From: DLAJ01 sp964655525
GTDB lineage: Bacteria > Bacillota > Clostridia > Lachnospirales > Lachnospiraceae
DNA length: 64,000 bases
Assembly: GCA_964655525.1 (NCBI GenBank)
Contig: CAZZNE010000015.1
Span: forward strand, 1-64,000
Direction: 5' to 3'
Positions 16,096 to 25,110 of this stretch are shown here, piece by piece (the first letter of the stretch is position 1; each line of letters starts with the position of its first letter). The position numbers were made by a program, and so were the translations under genes. The notes beneath the pieces are model-generated. The model saw only the letters and a program-made list of their open reading frames with translations, was not told the origin of the DNA and searched no databases.

Positions 16096-16806
16096 TTGAA
16101 ACAAATTGCCATTGTCAGCCTTCATCAAAACCTCTCAGACTATATCAACATGCTTACGTTCCTGCACTGCTCCTTCCGAATCATCCGGTGTGAGGGCAGT
16201 CTGTTGCCCCTCTGCGACGGACTGCTCCTGCCCGGTGACAGAGATTGTACGCCACAGCTTTACGGGCAAAAAAATAAAGGCTCGCGCAACGTCTGCCTTG
16301 AGGAGGATCTTCTGCAATTATCCGCGCTGGAGCATTACCGGCGTGCCGGGCGTCCCGTGCTTGGCATAGACAAGGGCATGCATCTCATCAATCTCGCATT
16401 TGGCGGCAGTTTACGACAGCAGATCGGACATTATCCGCACAGTGCCGTACACCTAAAATGCCGTCACGCAGCAGACGGCTTTCCGTTCTCTGACTCTTTT
16501 TCCGCTTCCCGCCTTTGTGAAACCGCCCCCGCCGACATTCTCATTTTTGACCGTTATCACAGTACCACACTTCGCGAGGGAAGTATGCTGGAGGCACTTT
16601 ACGGTGCATCTCTTCTTGTCAACAGCCGCCACCATCAGTCGCTTGACCGGATCGGCAGCGGCTTAGAGACAGTCCAGCTTGCATTTGACAACTGCCCGGA
16701 AGCGGTTTTGCACCGCACGCTCCCCATCATCGGCGTACAGTGGCATCCCGAATGCCTGCTGCCGGGCGGCCGCCTGTTATTCCGGTTATTTCTTGCACTC
16801 GCCTGA
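16096..16806 (+). CDS. Class I glutamine amidotransferase-like (C26/PuuD-like), catalytic Cys replaced
   Basis: 236 residues with the layout of gamma-glutamyl hydrolases of the peptidase C26 family: LCDGLLLPGDRD, PVLGIDKGMHLINLA, LLVNSRHHQ and GVQWHPE. The His and Glu of the triad are present in GVQWHPE. The nucleophile position, normally Cys in GIC-x-G-x-Q, is Asp92 (GIDKGMH). Without a thiol the standard reaction is impossible, so it is probably a binding or regulatory homologue, or a decaying gene. ATG 16096 is preceded by GGTGGTTCTCCTTTG, a weak site. It is a lone plus-strand gene between minus-strand neighbours. Confidence 0.75.
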   Translation: MKQIAIVSLHQNLSDYINMLTFLHCSFRIIRCEGSLLPLCDGLLLPGDRDCTPQLYGQKNKGSRNVCLEEDLLQLSALEHYRRAGRPVLGIDKGMHLINLAFGGSLRQQIGHYPHSAVHLKCRHAADGFPFSDSFSASRLCETAPADILIFDRYHSTTLREGSMLEALYGASLLVNSRHHQSLDRIGSGLETVQLAFDNCPEAVLHRTLPIIGVQWHPECLLPGGRLLFRLFLALA

Positions 16807-16892
16807 TTTTTTCTGCTGTTACGTTAGAGAAACACTGATGAAAGCGTTTCCCACACCGGGTTTGTAAATCCGTGTGCATCCGCCAGAGGCTC

Positions 16893-16924
16893 TAAGGAAG
16901 TGCTGATTTATCAGCGCTTCCTTA
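16893..16924 (-). terminator. Hairpin overlapping the stop codon of the DMT transporter gene
   Basis: TAAGGAAG(TG)CTGAT and its complement enclose a small AT loop. The last bases form the stop codon of the 16922 gene. It resembles the hairpins at 20012-20040 and 21114-21137. Confidence 0.6.
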
Positions 16925-17800
16925 GGAACTGACCGTATCCTTTATCATAACGGCCGTGCCTGCCGCCATGATGAGCATCGCCGCATAAAACTGCAGATTC
17001 GGTCTTTCTCCCAGTATTACCATGCTGAATGCCACACCCAAAAACGGCGCGACCGAATAATACGCACTTGTCTTTGCGGCACCCAAATGCTGCTGTGCCA
17101 TGATGTAAAACTTAATGCTTAACCCGTAAGCAACAAATCCCAGCAGCAGAATGGCCGCGATCCATTTCCCCCGCGGTAGGCGCTCCCCCAAAAGCAGGGC
17201 AACAACCAGACTCCCCGCGCCGGAAAAACAGCCCTTTATGACAACAATTTCCGTGGAACTTTTATGACTGATCATCTTCGTACAGTTGTTTTCAAATCCC
17301 CAGCAGACACATGCGCCCAATACGAAAAGCGAGCCCTCGTTGAGCGTTAATGCACCCGCACCCTCGAAACCGAGTATCACGCTGGCAACAGTCACCATAA
17401 AGATTGCGAGCCACAATTTCTTTGTGATCACTTCATGAAAGATCACCAGTGCGACCACGGAAGTCGCCACGATCTCAAAATTATTTAATAATGATACATT
17501 GGCGGAGCTTGTCCTTGCGATGCCGAGCATCAACAGGATCGGTGCGGCAATATCCAGTATTACCATGGCGGCGGTATACGGCAATTCCTTTCTCGTCAGA
17601 CGCGCTTGTTCCTTTCCTGCTCCGAGCCGCCTTTCCACACCTCCGTAAATCATCAGTCCGGCGCCTGCGCCCAAATATAAAAATGCCGCCATCATGGTTG
17701 CATCGGCATGCCTCAGAAGCAGCTTGGAGGCAGGCGTATTGACCGCATATAACGCTGCCGCCAATACGGCGTATAGCATTGCGATGCGTTTGGTCTTCAT
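16922..17800 (-). CDS. EamA/DMT-superfamily transporter
   Basis: About 292 residues with ten hydrophobic helices in two repeats, as in EamA-family permeases of the drug/metabolite transporter superfamily. The repeat segments LYAVNTPASKLLLR near the N-terminus and GAAKTSAYYSVAPFLGV in the second half are typical. Such proteins export metabolites or amino acids; the substrate is not evident. ATG 17800 follows GAGATAGGGAT, 44 bases after the GH31 gene, so the two are likely co-transcribed. Confidence 0.85.
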   Translation of the reverse strand: MKTKRIAMLYAVLAAALYAVNTPASKLLLRHADATMMAAFLYLGAGAGLMIYGGVERRLGAGKEQARLTRKELPYTAAMVILDIAAPILLMLGIARTSSANVSLLNNFEIVATSVVALVIFHEVITKKLWLAIFMVTVASVILGFEGAGALTLNEGSLFVLGACVCWGFENNCTKMISHKSSTEIVVIKGCFSGAGSLVVALLLGERLPRGKWIAAILLLGFVAYGLSIKFYIMAQQHLGAAKTSAYYSVAPFLGVAFSMVILGERPNLQFYAAMLIMAAGTAVMIKDTVSS

Positions 17801-17844
17801 ATCCCTATCTCTTCTTTCCCACAAACAGTGGCGAAAACATCACA

Positions 17845-19914
17845 TCATTCATATATCTGATATTCTTTTCCTTCTCTGATAAATACGGGAATGACTGCAA
17901 GCGGTGCCTCGGCTGTCACAACCTGCCCGCCTTCATAAACGGTTTTTGTTTTTGCCTCCGTCCACCGGCAGCCCGCCGGAAGATAGACCTCGCGCGTCTG
18001 CACGCCGGCGTCCATCACAGGCGCGACTAAGAGATCCGGTCCGAACATATAGGCATCATCCACGTTCCACGCTTCTTTATCCGCCTGAAAATCATAGAAA
18101 AGAGGACGCATCACGGGCGCTCCCGTCTCATGTGCCGCACGCATGCAGTCGCGGATATACGGGCGCAGGTTTTCACGGATCATGAGGTAACTCTTTAAGA
18201 TCTCATAGTTATCCTCCCCGAAGCTCCACACCTCGTTATCCTGTCCGGAAGTCAATTGGCGCACGCCGTTAATAAATTCCTGCTCCCGCTCATACCACGG
18301 AGAGCGCTCCCCGTGCATGCGGAATACCGGACAAAAACATCCCCATGCAAACCATCTGACGAGCAGTTCCTTAAACGCGGGATCGGAAATATCTCCGCCC
18401 ATGAAGCCGCCGATATCGGAACACCACCACGGGATGCCCGCAAGCGCCATATTTAAACCTGCCTGAAGCTGCTCCCTCATGGAACGGAATGAGGAATAAA
18501 TATCTCCCGACCATGTGAGCGCGCCGTATTTCTGGCTTCCCGCCCACGCACAGCGCACAAGGCTCAAAATATCCGTTTCGCCCTCCTCATGCAATCCGTC
18601 GAAAAAGCCTTTGATATATCCGACCGGATACACGTTGGAGCACTGCGCGGCCGGTCCCGCATAGTAACGATAATTATCAAAATCATACGGACCGTATTCC
18701 GGCTCTGCCTCGTCCAGCCAGAATACGCGGATTCCCTTTTGATAATAATTCTCTTTGCATTTCTTCCAGACAAATTGCTGCGCCCCCGGATGGGTTGCGT
18801 CATAAAATACCGTATTGCCCATCCATGTCATATGATTCTGATTTCCGCGGTCGGCGCGCACCAGATAACCTTTGTCCGACATCTCGCCGAAATTCTCGCT
18901 TTTCTCGTCGATCGTCGGCCAGACCGATACGACCGTCTCGATACCAAGCTCCTTTAATTCCTTTACCATTGCCTCAGGGTCCGGCCAGTCACGCGGCTCA
19001 AATTTGAAGTCGCCCTGTCTCGTCCAATGAAAAAAGTCCACAACGATCGCATCCATCGGCAGACCGCGCCGTTTATGCTCCCTCGCGACGGCAAGCAGCT
19101 CCTCCTGCGTACGGTAGCGCAGCTTGCACTGCCAGTAACCGAGCCCGTACTCCGGCATCATCGGCGTGCGTCCGGTCACGGCGCTGTACTGCTCCTCGAT
19201 CTCGGCGATCGTGTCGCCCGCCGTGATGTAATAATCCATCTTTTTCGTGCTCACCGCATGCCACTCCGTCTTATTCGTGGCAAACACCGCCGTTCCGATC
19301 GCCGGATTATTCCAAAGAAAACCGTAACCACGGCTCGATACCATAAACGGTACGCTGGACTGTCCGTTTCTGTGCGCCAGTTCCAAGGACGCGCCTTTCT
19401 TATTCAGATTTTTTTCCTGATACTGCCCCATGCCGAAGATCTTCTCATCGTCAAATGCCTCGAAACGCGCCGTCAGCTCATAATCGTTCGTACTCATGAT
19501 GGGCTTTAATTCCCTTGCGTCCACGCGCAGGGAAACGCTGTATCGGTTAATGCGGTTGCGGTTTCTCCAGTACTCCTCCGTCAACAGCTCGCCCTTTTGG
19601 TTAAAAAAAGAAATCCATCCCTCGGGATTGACTTTTGCCGTGATCTTTCCGTTCGTGATCTTGGCTATTGTCCCCGTCTGATGGTATTTTTCCCACTCCT
19701 CCCCCGCATACCACGGGTCGGTGACATCCACTTCCTCAAACGTGATCGTCGGCGTGATCTCCTCCACACGCTCCGTGAGCGCCCAGTCCCGCGCATCCAT
19801 CTGCGCTTCCTTTGTCATACGCACGCGGAGCGCGTTTGTCCCCCACGGCTCGATCCACACCTGACTTGCCCCGTCTAAGATCAGTAGTCTGTTTTTATCC
19901 TGCTGTAGTCTCAT
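17845..19914 (-). CDS. Glycoside hydrolase family 31 (alpha-xylosidase/alpha-glucosidase type)
   Basis: About 689 residues: N-terminal beta-sandwich (about 1-220), TIM barrel (about 230-560) and C-terminal beta region. GH31 markers are GLGYWQCKLRYRTQEE, GIRVFWLDEAEPE with the nucleophile Asp, WSGDIYSSF with the acid/base Asp, and FRMHGERSPW. The WLDEAEPE form is common in YicI-like alpha-xylosidases, but specificity cannot be fixed. No signal peptide is seen, so it is probably cytoplasmic and acts on imported oligosaccharides. The strong GGGAGGTGCAGG site selects ATG 19914 over the longer frame. Confidence 0.9.
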   Translation of the reverse strand: MRLQQDKNRLLILDGASQVWIEPWGTNALRVRMTKEAQMDARDWALTERVEEITPTITFEEVDVTDPWYAGEEWEKYHQTGTIAKITNGKITAKVNPEGWISFFNQKGELLTEEYWRNRNRINRYSVSLRVDARELKPIMSTNDYELTARFEAFDDEKIFGMGQYQEKNLNKKGASLELAHRNGQSSVPFMVSSRGYGFLWNNPAIGTAVFATNKTEWHAVSTKKMDYYITAGDTIAEIEEQYSAVTGRTPMMPEYGLGYWQCKLRYRTQEELLAVAREHKRRGLPMDAIVVDFFHWTRQGDFKFEPRDWPDPEAMVKELKELGIETVVSVWPTIDEKSENFGEMSDKGYLVRADRGNQNHMTWMGNTVFYDATHPGAQQFVWKKCKENYYQKGIRVFWLDEAEPEYGPYDFDNYRYYAGPAAQCSNVYPVGYIKGFFDGLHEEGETDILSLVRCAWAGSQKYGALTWSGDIYSSFRSMREQLQAGLNMALAGIPWWCSDIGGFMGGDISDPAFKELLVRWFAWGCFCPVFRMHGERSPWYEREQEFINGVRQLTSGQDNEVWSFGEDNYEILKSYLMIRENLRPYIRDCMRAAHETGAPVMRPLFYDFQADKEAWNVDDAYMFGPDLLVAPVMDAGVQTREVYLPAGCRWTEAKTKTVYEGGQVVTAEAPLAVIPVFIREGKEYQIYE

Positions 19915-20011
19915 CCTGCACCTCCCAGTCTGTTCATCGCATTTTTTCAATCCCGGAATAATCGCCCGGCGATTTTTCGAAGTCTCGGCGCAAATGCGCC
20001 GGCCTTTTTTA

Positions 20012-20040
20012 GGGAAACGCTGATTTAATCAGTGTTTCCT
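20012..20040 (-). terminator. Hairpin overlapping the stop of the nucleoid-associated protein gene
   Basis: GGAAACGCTGATT and AATCAGTGTTTCC pair with one mismatch. The end touches the stop codon at 20040-20042. It is similar to 16893-16924. A further GC-rich stem lies at 19987-20002. Confidence 0.55.
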
Positions 20041-21062
20041 TAGAACTTTGCGGTCAGATGTCCGATATTTTTAATATAGACGGACACCGTCCCGTCCTCA
20101 TTCGTGATAAATTCCACGCTGCCCGGATCGCGGTACTGCTCCATCGGAATCTTGATCTCAATCCCGGTATCCGTCATCAGGCACTGCTTTTCATATTTCC
20201 GGATCGTTTTTTCACTCTGCGGGCACACGATTTCCTTTACCATATCATATTTTTCCATCCGCTCCTCAAAGCTGTCGATCAGGGTCGGCGTCTCCTCAAA
20301 AATCTTCTGCGCGATCTCCTCCACTGCAAAGCGGCCCTGCTCTGAGAGCGTCTCGTTGATGATGCTTTTCGCCCGCATATGCTCCTCGTACTGCTGCTCC
20401 TCGTCGAACGCCTCGTTCTGTACGCTCTCCACTGCGCGCGTTACGAGCGCAAGCTTCGTCTTATGCGACATATGCGCCGCACATTTTAAGAACAAATAGG
20501 AAAAATAATTCGTCTTTTCCCCGTTCACTTCATATTTCTTTTCCACAAGACGTACGGAATGATCGCCAAGATCGATGAGCGCCGCCTCCGAGACACGCTG
20601 CGACTGCGTCGGCAGTAACGATTTGTATAAAAAGATCTCGTTGCTGTTACCGTCTTCCCCCGGCATCGTCCGGTGCGTGTAGGATTCTTTGTAGTTCATT
20701 TTTAGAAGCGCCAGATATTCGCGCTCCCTGCTCCCGAAGCGCACGACAAAAAAATCCGCGGAGGGAATGTCCACGTTTGCCGAAATGATTTCATAGAGCT
20801 GTGACGCGATCTCCTTGCTGACGTCTACAAAATCCTCATCCCGATAGTCGCAAAGCATCTGATAAATCTCCGACTGCTCTTTATAAAATTCACATTCCTT
20901 GCACTCGTCGCCCAAATCCACGCGCGCGATATGCTCTTTGATGAATTCCGCGAGATCCGCCCCGTAGTCCATCTCTTTATCCGACAACACTGCCATGCCC
21001 GCATTGACATCCATAATGTGGACAATGACGCGGCGCAGGTAAATTTCCTCTTTGATGATCAT
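20040..21062 (-). CDS. 37-kDa nucleoid-associated protein family
   Basis: 340 residues without membrane segments. The opening IYLRRVIVHIMDVNAGMAVLS, the middle FFVVRFGSREREYLALLKM and AHMSHKTKLALVTRAVESV fit the NdpA/YejK nucleoid-associated family (PF04245-type), which binds DNA in proteobacteria; the role in Clostridia is unclear. It lies downstream of the DUF3810-like gene, separated by a hairpin. Confidence 0.8.
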   Translation of the reverse strand: MIIKEEIYLRRVIVHIMDVNAGMAVLSDKEMDYGADLAEFIKEHIARVDLGDECKECEFYKEQSEIYQMLCDYRDEDFVDVSKEIASQLYEIISANVDIPSADFFVVRFGSREREYLALLKMNYKESYTHRTMPGEDGNSNEIFLYKSLLPTQSQRVSEAALIDLGDHSVRLVEKKYEVNGEKTNYFSYLFLKCAAHMSHKTKLALVTRAVESVQNEAFDEEQQYEEHMRAKSIINETLSEQGRFAVEEIAQKIFEETPTLIDSFEERMEKYDMVKEIVCPQSEKTIRKYEKQCLMTDTGIEIKIPMEQYRDPGSVEFITNEDGTVSVYIKNIGHLTAKF

Positions 21063-21113
21063 CCTCTTTTGTTCTCCTCATTCCCTTGATAATTGCGGCA
21101 TTCTTCCGTCAAA

Positions 21114-21137
21114 GAAACACGGATTCATCCGTGTTTC
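21114..21137 (-). terminator. Hairpin beside the stop of the DUF3810-like gene
   Basis: GAAACACGGAT and ATCCGTGTTTC form a perfect stem around TC. The following CTA is the stop codon of the gene ending at 21139. It is the third member of the stop-proximal hairpin family. Confidence 0.6.
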
Positions 21138-21138
21138 C

Positions 21139-22299
21139 CTAATCTCCGTTTTCATGGTAGTACGACAGCAGCAGCCCGACAACACGGCTGTAACTGACGA
21201 CACCGTCTGAAACGCCGTTGACCGTGAGATTCGCCTCAAGAAACGTATCCGTTACATCCGAGACGAGCTGCGTATCGAGCGGGGATTGTGTCAGCACCCG
21301 CTCCCACTGTTCGTCCGTCACATAGACATTGTCAAGATGTACCTGTTCCTTCACCGGCGTTAAGCTGTCATAGCGCGCCATCTCCCCGCTCTGCTTAAGC
21401 GCATCGATCAGATCCCGCTCCACATAATAGAGCACGTTTAAGTAGCCGCTGTATTCAAATACGTTATCCCCACTCTCCACGCATGCCAAATACGCAAGGT
21501 AATTTGCCTCGTTTTCGAATATATAGCCCTTCAGATGGGAAAGCTCGTGGCACATCGTATACGGAAAATTCATGATATACATCATATCGTTATAGTTTGC
21601 TTCCAAAGAAAACGGAAAGTAATAGCCGCACATATGCTGCTGGCAGAAAAACCATGACGCGTACAGGGGTTTCGGCTCGGAATAGTAGCCGCGGAGTCTG
21701 GAAATCCCTTCCCGCTCGGCAAGCGCATGCATCGCCTGAACCGCCCGTTTTTTCATATCGCCGTCGTATACGATCTCGCCGCGCTCATCACGCTGCATCT
21801 GCTCCGATAAGCGGTTACAATTTGTGACAATGCGCTCCCGTAATGCGATCAATTCCTCTAAGTCATACTGCTCTCCGCTCTCCCGAATCGGCGTACAGTG
21901 ATAAAAGATCAGGCAGTTCAGCGTCATGATCAGACAGACGACCGTGACGATCCACGCCCCCGCCTGATAAAAACGCAGGACGAACCGGTCAAAACCGCTT
22001 TGGCTCCGTCCGTGTCCGCCGGTTCTGCACCGCCGGACAACATATACGGGCAGCCACACGATCCACAGCACGAGCGCGAGCAGCACAAGCACCGCCGCCA
22101 GATACAACATCCATTCCCCGACCGAAGCGGGAAACAGACCGCTCAGCCTGCCGTATGTATTCAGCCATATCGGAAACACATGCGCCGTATACCAATCGCA
22201 AAACGGCGCGCACAGCCACGCAGTAACATTGAGCGCGATCGTAAGCGCCCAGATCATCAACATAACCCAACGTCTTTTTTTCTGAAAAAAACGCTTCAT
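21139..22299 (-). CDS. DUF3810-like membrane metallopeptidase-like protein
   Basis: 386 residues. Three hydrophobic helices lie in the first 140 residues, then an extracytoplasmic domain with TMCHELSHLKGYIFENEANY. The HExxH plus downstream Glu pattern (HELSH...ENEA) is that of a zincin, and this layout matches the DUF3810 family. The substrate is unknown. Its ATG follows the stop of the coiled-coil gene without a gap, behind GAAGGGATATAG, so the two are in one transcript. Confidence 0.8.
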   Translation of the reverse strand: MKRFFQKKRRWVMLMIWALTIALNVTAWLCAPFCDWYTAHVFPIWLNTYGRLSGLFPASVGEWMLYLAAVLVLLALVLWIVWLPVYVVRRCRTGGHGRSQSGFDRFVLRFYQAGAWIVTVVCLIMTLNCLIFYHCTPIRESGEQYDLEELIALRERIVTNCNRLSEQMQRDERGEIVYDGDMKKRAVQAMHALAEREGISRLRGYYSEPKPLYASWFFCQQHMCGYYFPFSLEANYNDMMYIMNFPYTMCHELSHLKGYIFENEANYLAYLACVESGDNVFEYSGYLNVLYYVERDLIDALKQSGEMARYDSLTPVKEQVHLDNVYVTDEQWERVLTQSPLDTQLVSDVTDTFLEANLTVNGVSDGVVSYSRVVGLLLSYYHENGD

Positions 22300-23571
22300 C
22301 TATATCCCTTCTTTTTTCTTGCTCCGACTCTTTTGCACCTGCAAAATAAAAATCTTTTCGTCCTGAACCCGATACGCGATCCTTCCCGCATAACCGGTCT
22401 GCGCATAAAAGGTACAGGAGCAATATTCCTTCTTCTCCGTTACCGGCTCATCCAGATTCTCCGCATTTTCAGCAAGACAAAGCTCCGCAAGCGCCTCCTC
22501 CATCGCGATCAGCTCGTCATAACAGAATTCGCGCGCAGCGGTGTCAGCAACCCCATCCCTGAATTCACAGCGCGGATAGGCCTCTTTCCATTTTTCGTTC
22601 AGCCGCTCCGTACGGGAGTTTAGCAGCGCTTTCAGCTCCTGCTCCCCTTCGGTATTTTTCTGTTCCAGACGGTGAAGCGCTTCTTTTTTTGCCTGATATT
22701 CTTTCTCAAATTCTTCCTGTTTGCGCGCACAATCCTCCATGAGCGACCGTGTCTCTGCAAGCATGGATTCGTAGGTATCCTTCTCTGCCGGCGAACCTCC
22801 TTTCGCGAGCAGCGCGTCCTCCTTTTCCTTTAAGGAGCGCCTTTCGCTCTCCTGCGTCCGCATTTTATCCTCGCACATCCGCGCGGCATTCGTCAGACTT
22901 GTCTGCTCATTTTTCCATTCAGCATGCTCGGCAAGCAGCGTCTGCAGGCGCTCCTCCTCATCCAGATAGCGTAAGAGCGCCTCTCCCGCACGATAATCCG
23001 GCAGCGAGGATAACGTCGGGGCCAGCTTCTCATCATAAGCGCGCACCGCTGCTGCAACCGCATGCGCGAGCACTTCCCTGTCCAGTTTCCCCGGCAGGAT
23101 CGTATCCTCAAAATCTTCCGGCTTCAGCCTCTTATTTTTATCCGCGATCAGCTCCGCCTTGCGCAGCGTCATGACTGCATCCGGCACGTCCGTTACCGCC
23201 TCTCCCGCTTTTGCGATCAGAAGCACAGACAGACGTTCCTCGGTCATTGCCGATGCATTCTTCTCTCCAAGCGACTCTAAGCGTTTGCAGAGATTCCCCT
23301 TCAAAAGCCGCTTCAATTCCTCCACGTCCTTGAGCATCAGGCTCTCCTGTGAAACTGCGATCTGCTCGGCGAGCGTCGGCGCCTCCGGTTCGGAGAATTG
23401 TTTTTTCGTGATGAGATTCGTCACACGGTTCGCAAGCCGGACAGTCGTTCTCTTCGCCATCCCGGCTGCCGTTCTCGCATAGCCCGAAACCGTGACCTGC
23501 TCAAGCAGCGCCACTTCGTAGCAAAGCTGCTCTTTTGTCATTTTGGCAATTCCGTCAAAAATCGTGATCAT
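22300..23571 (-). CDS. Coiled-coil protein of unknown function
   Basis: About 423 residues, soluble, with long Glu/Lys/Arg-rich helices around 230-340. The N-terminal MITIFDGIAKMTKEQLCYEV and the central EELKRLLKGNLCKRLESLGE do not point to a family I can name with confidence. ATG 23571 follows GGGAGTGGTATCGGA; the open frame extends 8 codons further upstream. It sits 37 bases after hflX and directly before the DUF3810-like gene. Confidence 0.6.
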   Translation of the reverse strand: MITIFDGIAKMTKEQLCYEVALLEQVTVSGYARTAAGMAKRTTVRLANRVTNLITKKQFSEPEAPTLAEQIAVSQESLMLKDVEELKRLLKGNLCKRLESLGEKNASAMTEERLSVLLIAKAGEAVTDVPDAVMTLRKAELIADKNKRLKPEDFEDTILPGKLDREVLAHAVAAAVRAYDEKLAPTLSSLPDYRAGEALLRYLDEEERLQTLLAEHAEWKNEQTSLTNAARMCEDKMRTQESERRSLKEKEDALLAKGGSPAEKDTYESMLAETRSLMEDCARKQEEFEKEYQAKKEALHRLEQKNTEGEQELKALLNSRTERLNEKWKEAYPRCEFRDGVADTAAREFCYDELIAMEEALAELCLAENAENLDEPVTEKKEYCSCTFYAQTGYAGRIAYRVQDEKIFILQVQKSRSKKKEGI

Positions 23572-23608
23572 TCCGATACCACTCCCTTCTAACACTTATA
23601 GGAATCTT

Positions 23609-24904
23609 CTATCTTGCAAGGTATTGCTCATATTTTAAGAAATCCCTGACCGGACAGATCAGATGCAGCCTTGTTCCGTCCTCCTCATATGCCAGCGATT
23701 TCACGGAACCCTGCTGCTGAAAATATGGCACAAGCGCTGATTCGCGATATGGGATCACCATATCGCATTCCCGATAGCGCGCTGTAAGCTGCTCCTCAAT
23801 GAGCGCCAAAAGCTCCCGCAGGCCGGTGCGTTTTGCCGCGCTCATCGTAATGTGGTCCCCCGATACATAGGGAAGCTCCTGCGGCGCATCTTCCGCTTTA
23901 TCCGCCTTGTTGTAGACATAGATCATCGGAATGTCCCCCGCACCAAGCTGCTTTAAGGTTTCGTTCGTCACCTTCACATGCTCCTTATGATGATCGTCGG
24001 AACAGTCAACCACCTGTATCAGCAAGTCCGCCTCCAATGCCTCCTCCAATGTGGAATGAAACGCCTCCACCAGCTGATGCGGCAGCCTGCTGATAAATCC
24101 GACCGTATCCGACACCAGCATCGTATGACAGCCCTCCGGCGTGATCTGGCGCACCGTCGTATCAAGCGTGGCAAACAACATATCCTGTTCGCCGACCTTT
24201 TTCTCCTCTCCCTGTCCGCTGTATTCCACCAGCGCGTTTAACAGCGTGGATTTTCCGGCGTTTGTATAACCGACGAGCGCCACCCGCGGAATGCCCGATT
24301 GCGTCCGCCTTTTCCGCTGTGTGCCGCGCTGTTTTTCGATTTCCTTCAGTTCTCGCTTTAACTCGGTCAGCCGATGCTCCAGCTTTCGTTTATCCAGTTC
24401 GATCTTTTTTTCACCCGCACCGCGGTTACTCATGCTTCCGGTCGTTCCGCCCTGTCTGCCGAGCGCATCGTGCAGACCTGCAAGGCGTGGCAGCATATAT
24501 TGAAGACTCGCGGTTTCCACCTGCAGCATCGCCTCTTTGGAGCGCGCCCTGTCGCGGAAAATATCTAATATAAGGGCTGTCCTGTCTTTTACCGGCAGAC
24601 CGATTTCTTTTTGCAGGTTCCGAATCTGTAACGGAGAGAGCGTATTGTCAAAAATGATCTCTTCCACACCCAGCTCCTGCGCCATTTCCCTGACTTCCTG
24701 CACTTTCCCCGGACCAATATAAAACGGCTTATTGACCGCGTCCAGGGCCTGTGTGATGACGCCGACCGGCTCTTTATCACATGCCTCGGCAAGACTTGCA
24801 AGCTCCTCCATCGCCATCTGAAAATTGTCGTCCCCATGCAATTCCATGCCGACCAATAATACCTTTTCCACCGTATCCGCCACACTCCTTCCGAATCCGG
24901 ACAT
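23609..24904 (-). CDS. hflX: GTPase HflX
   Basis: 431 residues. The N-terminal domain has KPFYIGPGKVQEVRE and IIFDNTLSPLQIRNLQ, and the centre has the coiled linker with GGTTGSMSNRGAGEKKIELD typical of HflX. The G domain carries GYTNAGKSTLL (G1), the DTVGFISRLP switch (G3) and NKAD (G4). HflX binds the 50S subunit and rescues or splits stalled ribosomes under stress. The upstream ribosome binding site is weak (AGGTAATTGACAAA). It probably opens the operon running down to the DMT transporter. Confidence 0.95.
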   Translation of the reverse strand: MSGFGRSVADTVEKVLLVGMELHGDDNFQMAMEELASLAEACDKEPVGVITQALDAVNKPFYIGPGKVQEVREMAQELGVEEIIFDNTLSPLQIRNLQKEIGLPVKDRTALILDIFRDRARSKEAMLQVETASLQYMLPRLAGLHDALGRQGGTTGSMSNRGAGEKKIELDKRKLEHRLTELKRELKEIEKQRGTQRKRRTQSGIPRVALVGYTNAGKSTLLNALVEYSGQGEEKKVGEQDMLFATLDTTVRQITPEGCHTMLVSDTVGFISRLPHQLVEAFHSTLEEALEADLLIQVVDCSDDHHKEHVKVTNETLKQLGAGDIPMIYVYNKADKAEDAPQELPYVSGDHITMSAAKRTGLRELLALIEEQLTARYRECDMVIPYRESALVPYFQQQGSVKSLAYEEDGTRLHLICPVRDFLKYEQYLAR

Positions 24905-25057
24905 TTTGTCAATTACCTGTCAATCATCCTTTAGAATCTTTTTTATTTTATCAAAAATCCATGCTTCTGTATAGCATATTTTCGCCATGTAAATTTTGCT
25001 AATTTACGTTTTGTGCCGATAGAGGAATCAAAGATACGCCAGCGGACAAGGTCAAAA

Positions 25058-25100
25058 AAATCCTCATAAACACCGACCCTGTCAGCATTTATGAGGATTT
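25058..25100 (-). terminator. Terminator of the hybrid kinase gene
   Basis: AAATCCTCATAAA (25058-25070) pairs with TTTATGAGGATTT (25088-25100), and on the minus strand it is followed by a run of seven T. Confidence 0.85.
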
Positions 25101-25110
25101 ACAATAAGCG

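Noticed and set aside
22749..23174. Plus-strand 141-codon frame opposite the coiled-coil gene
   Set aside because: Shadow of a well-supported minus-strand gene with continuous operon spacing.
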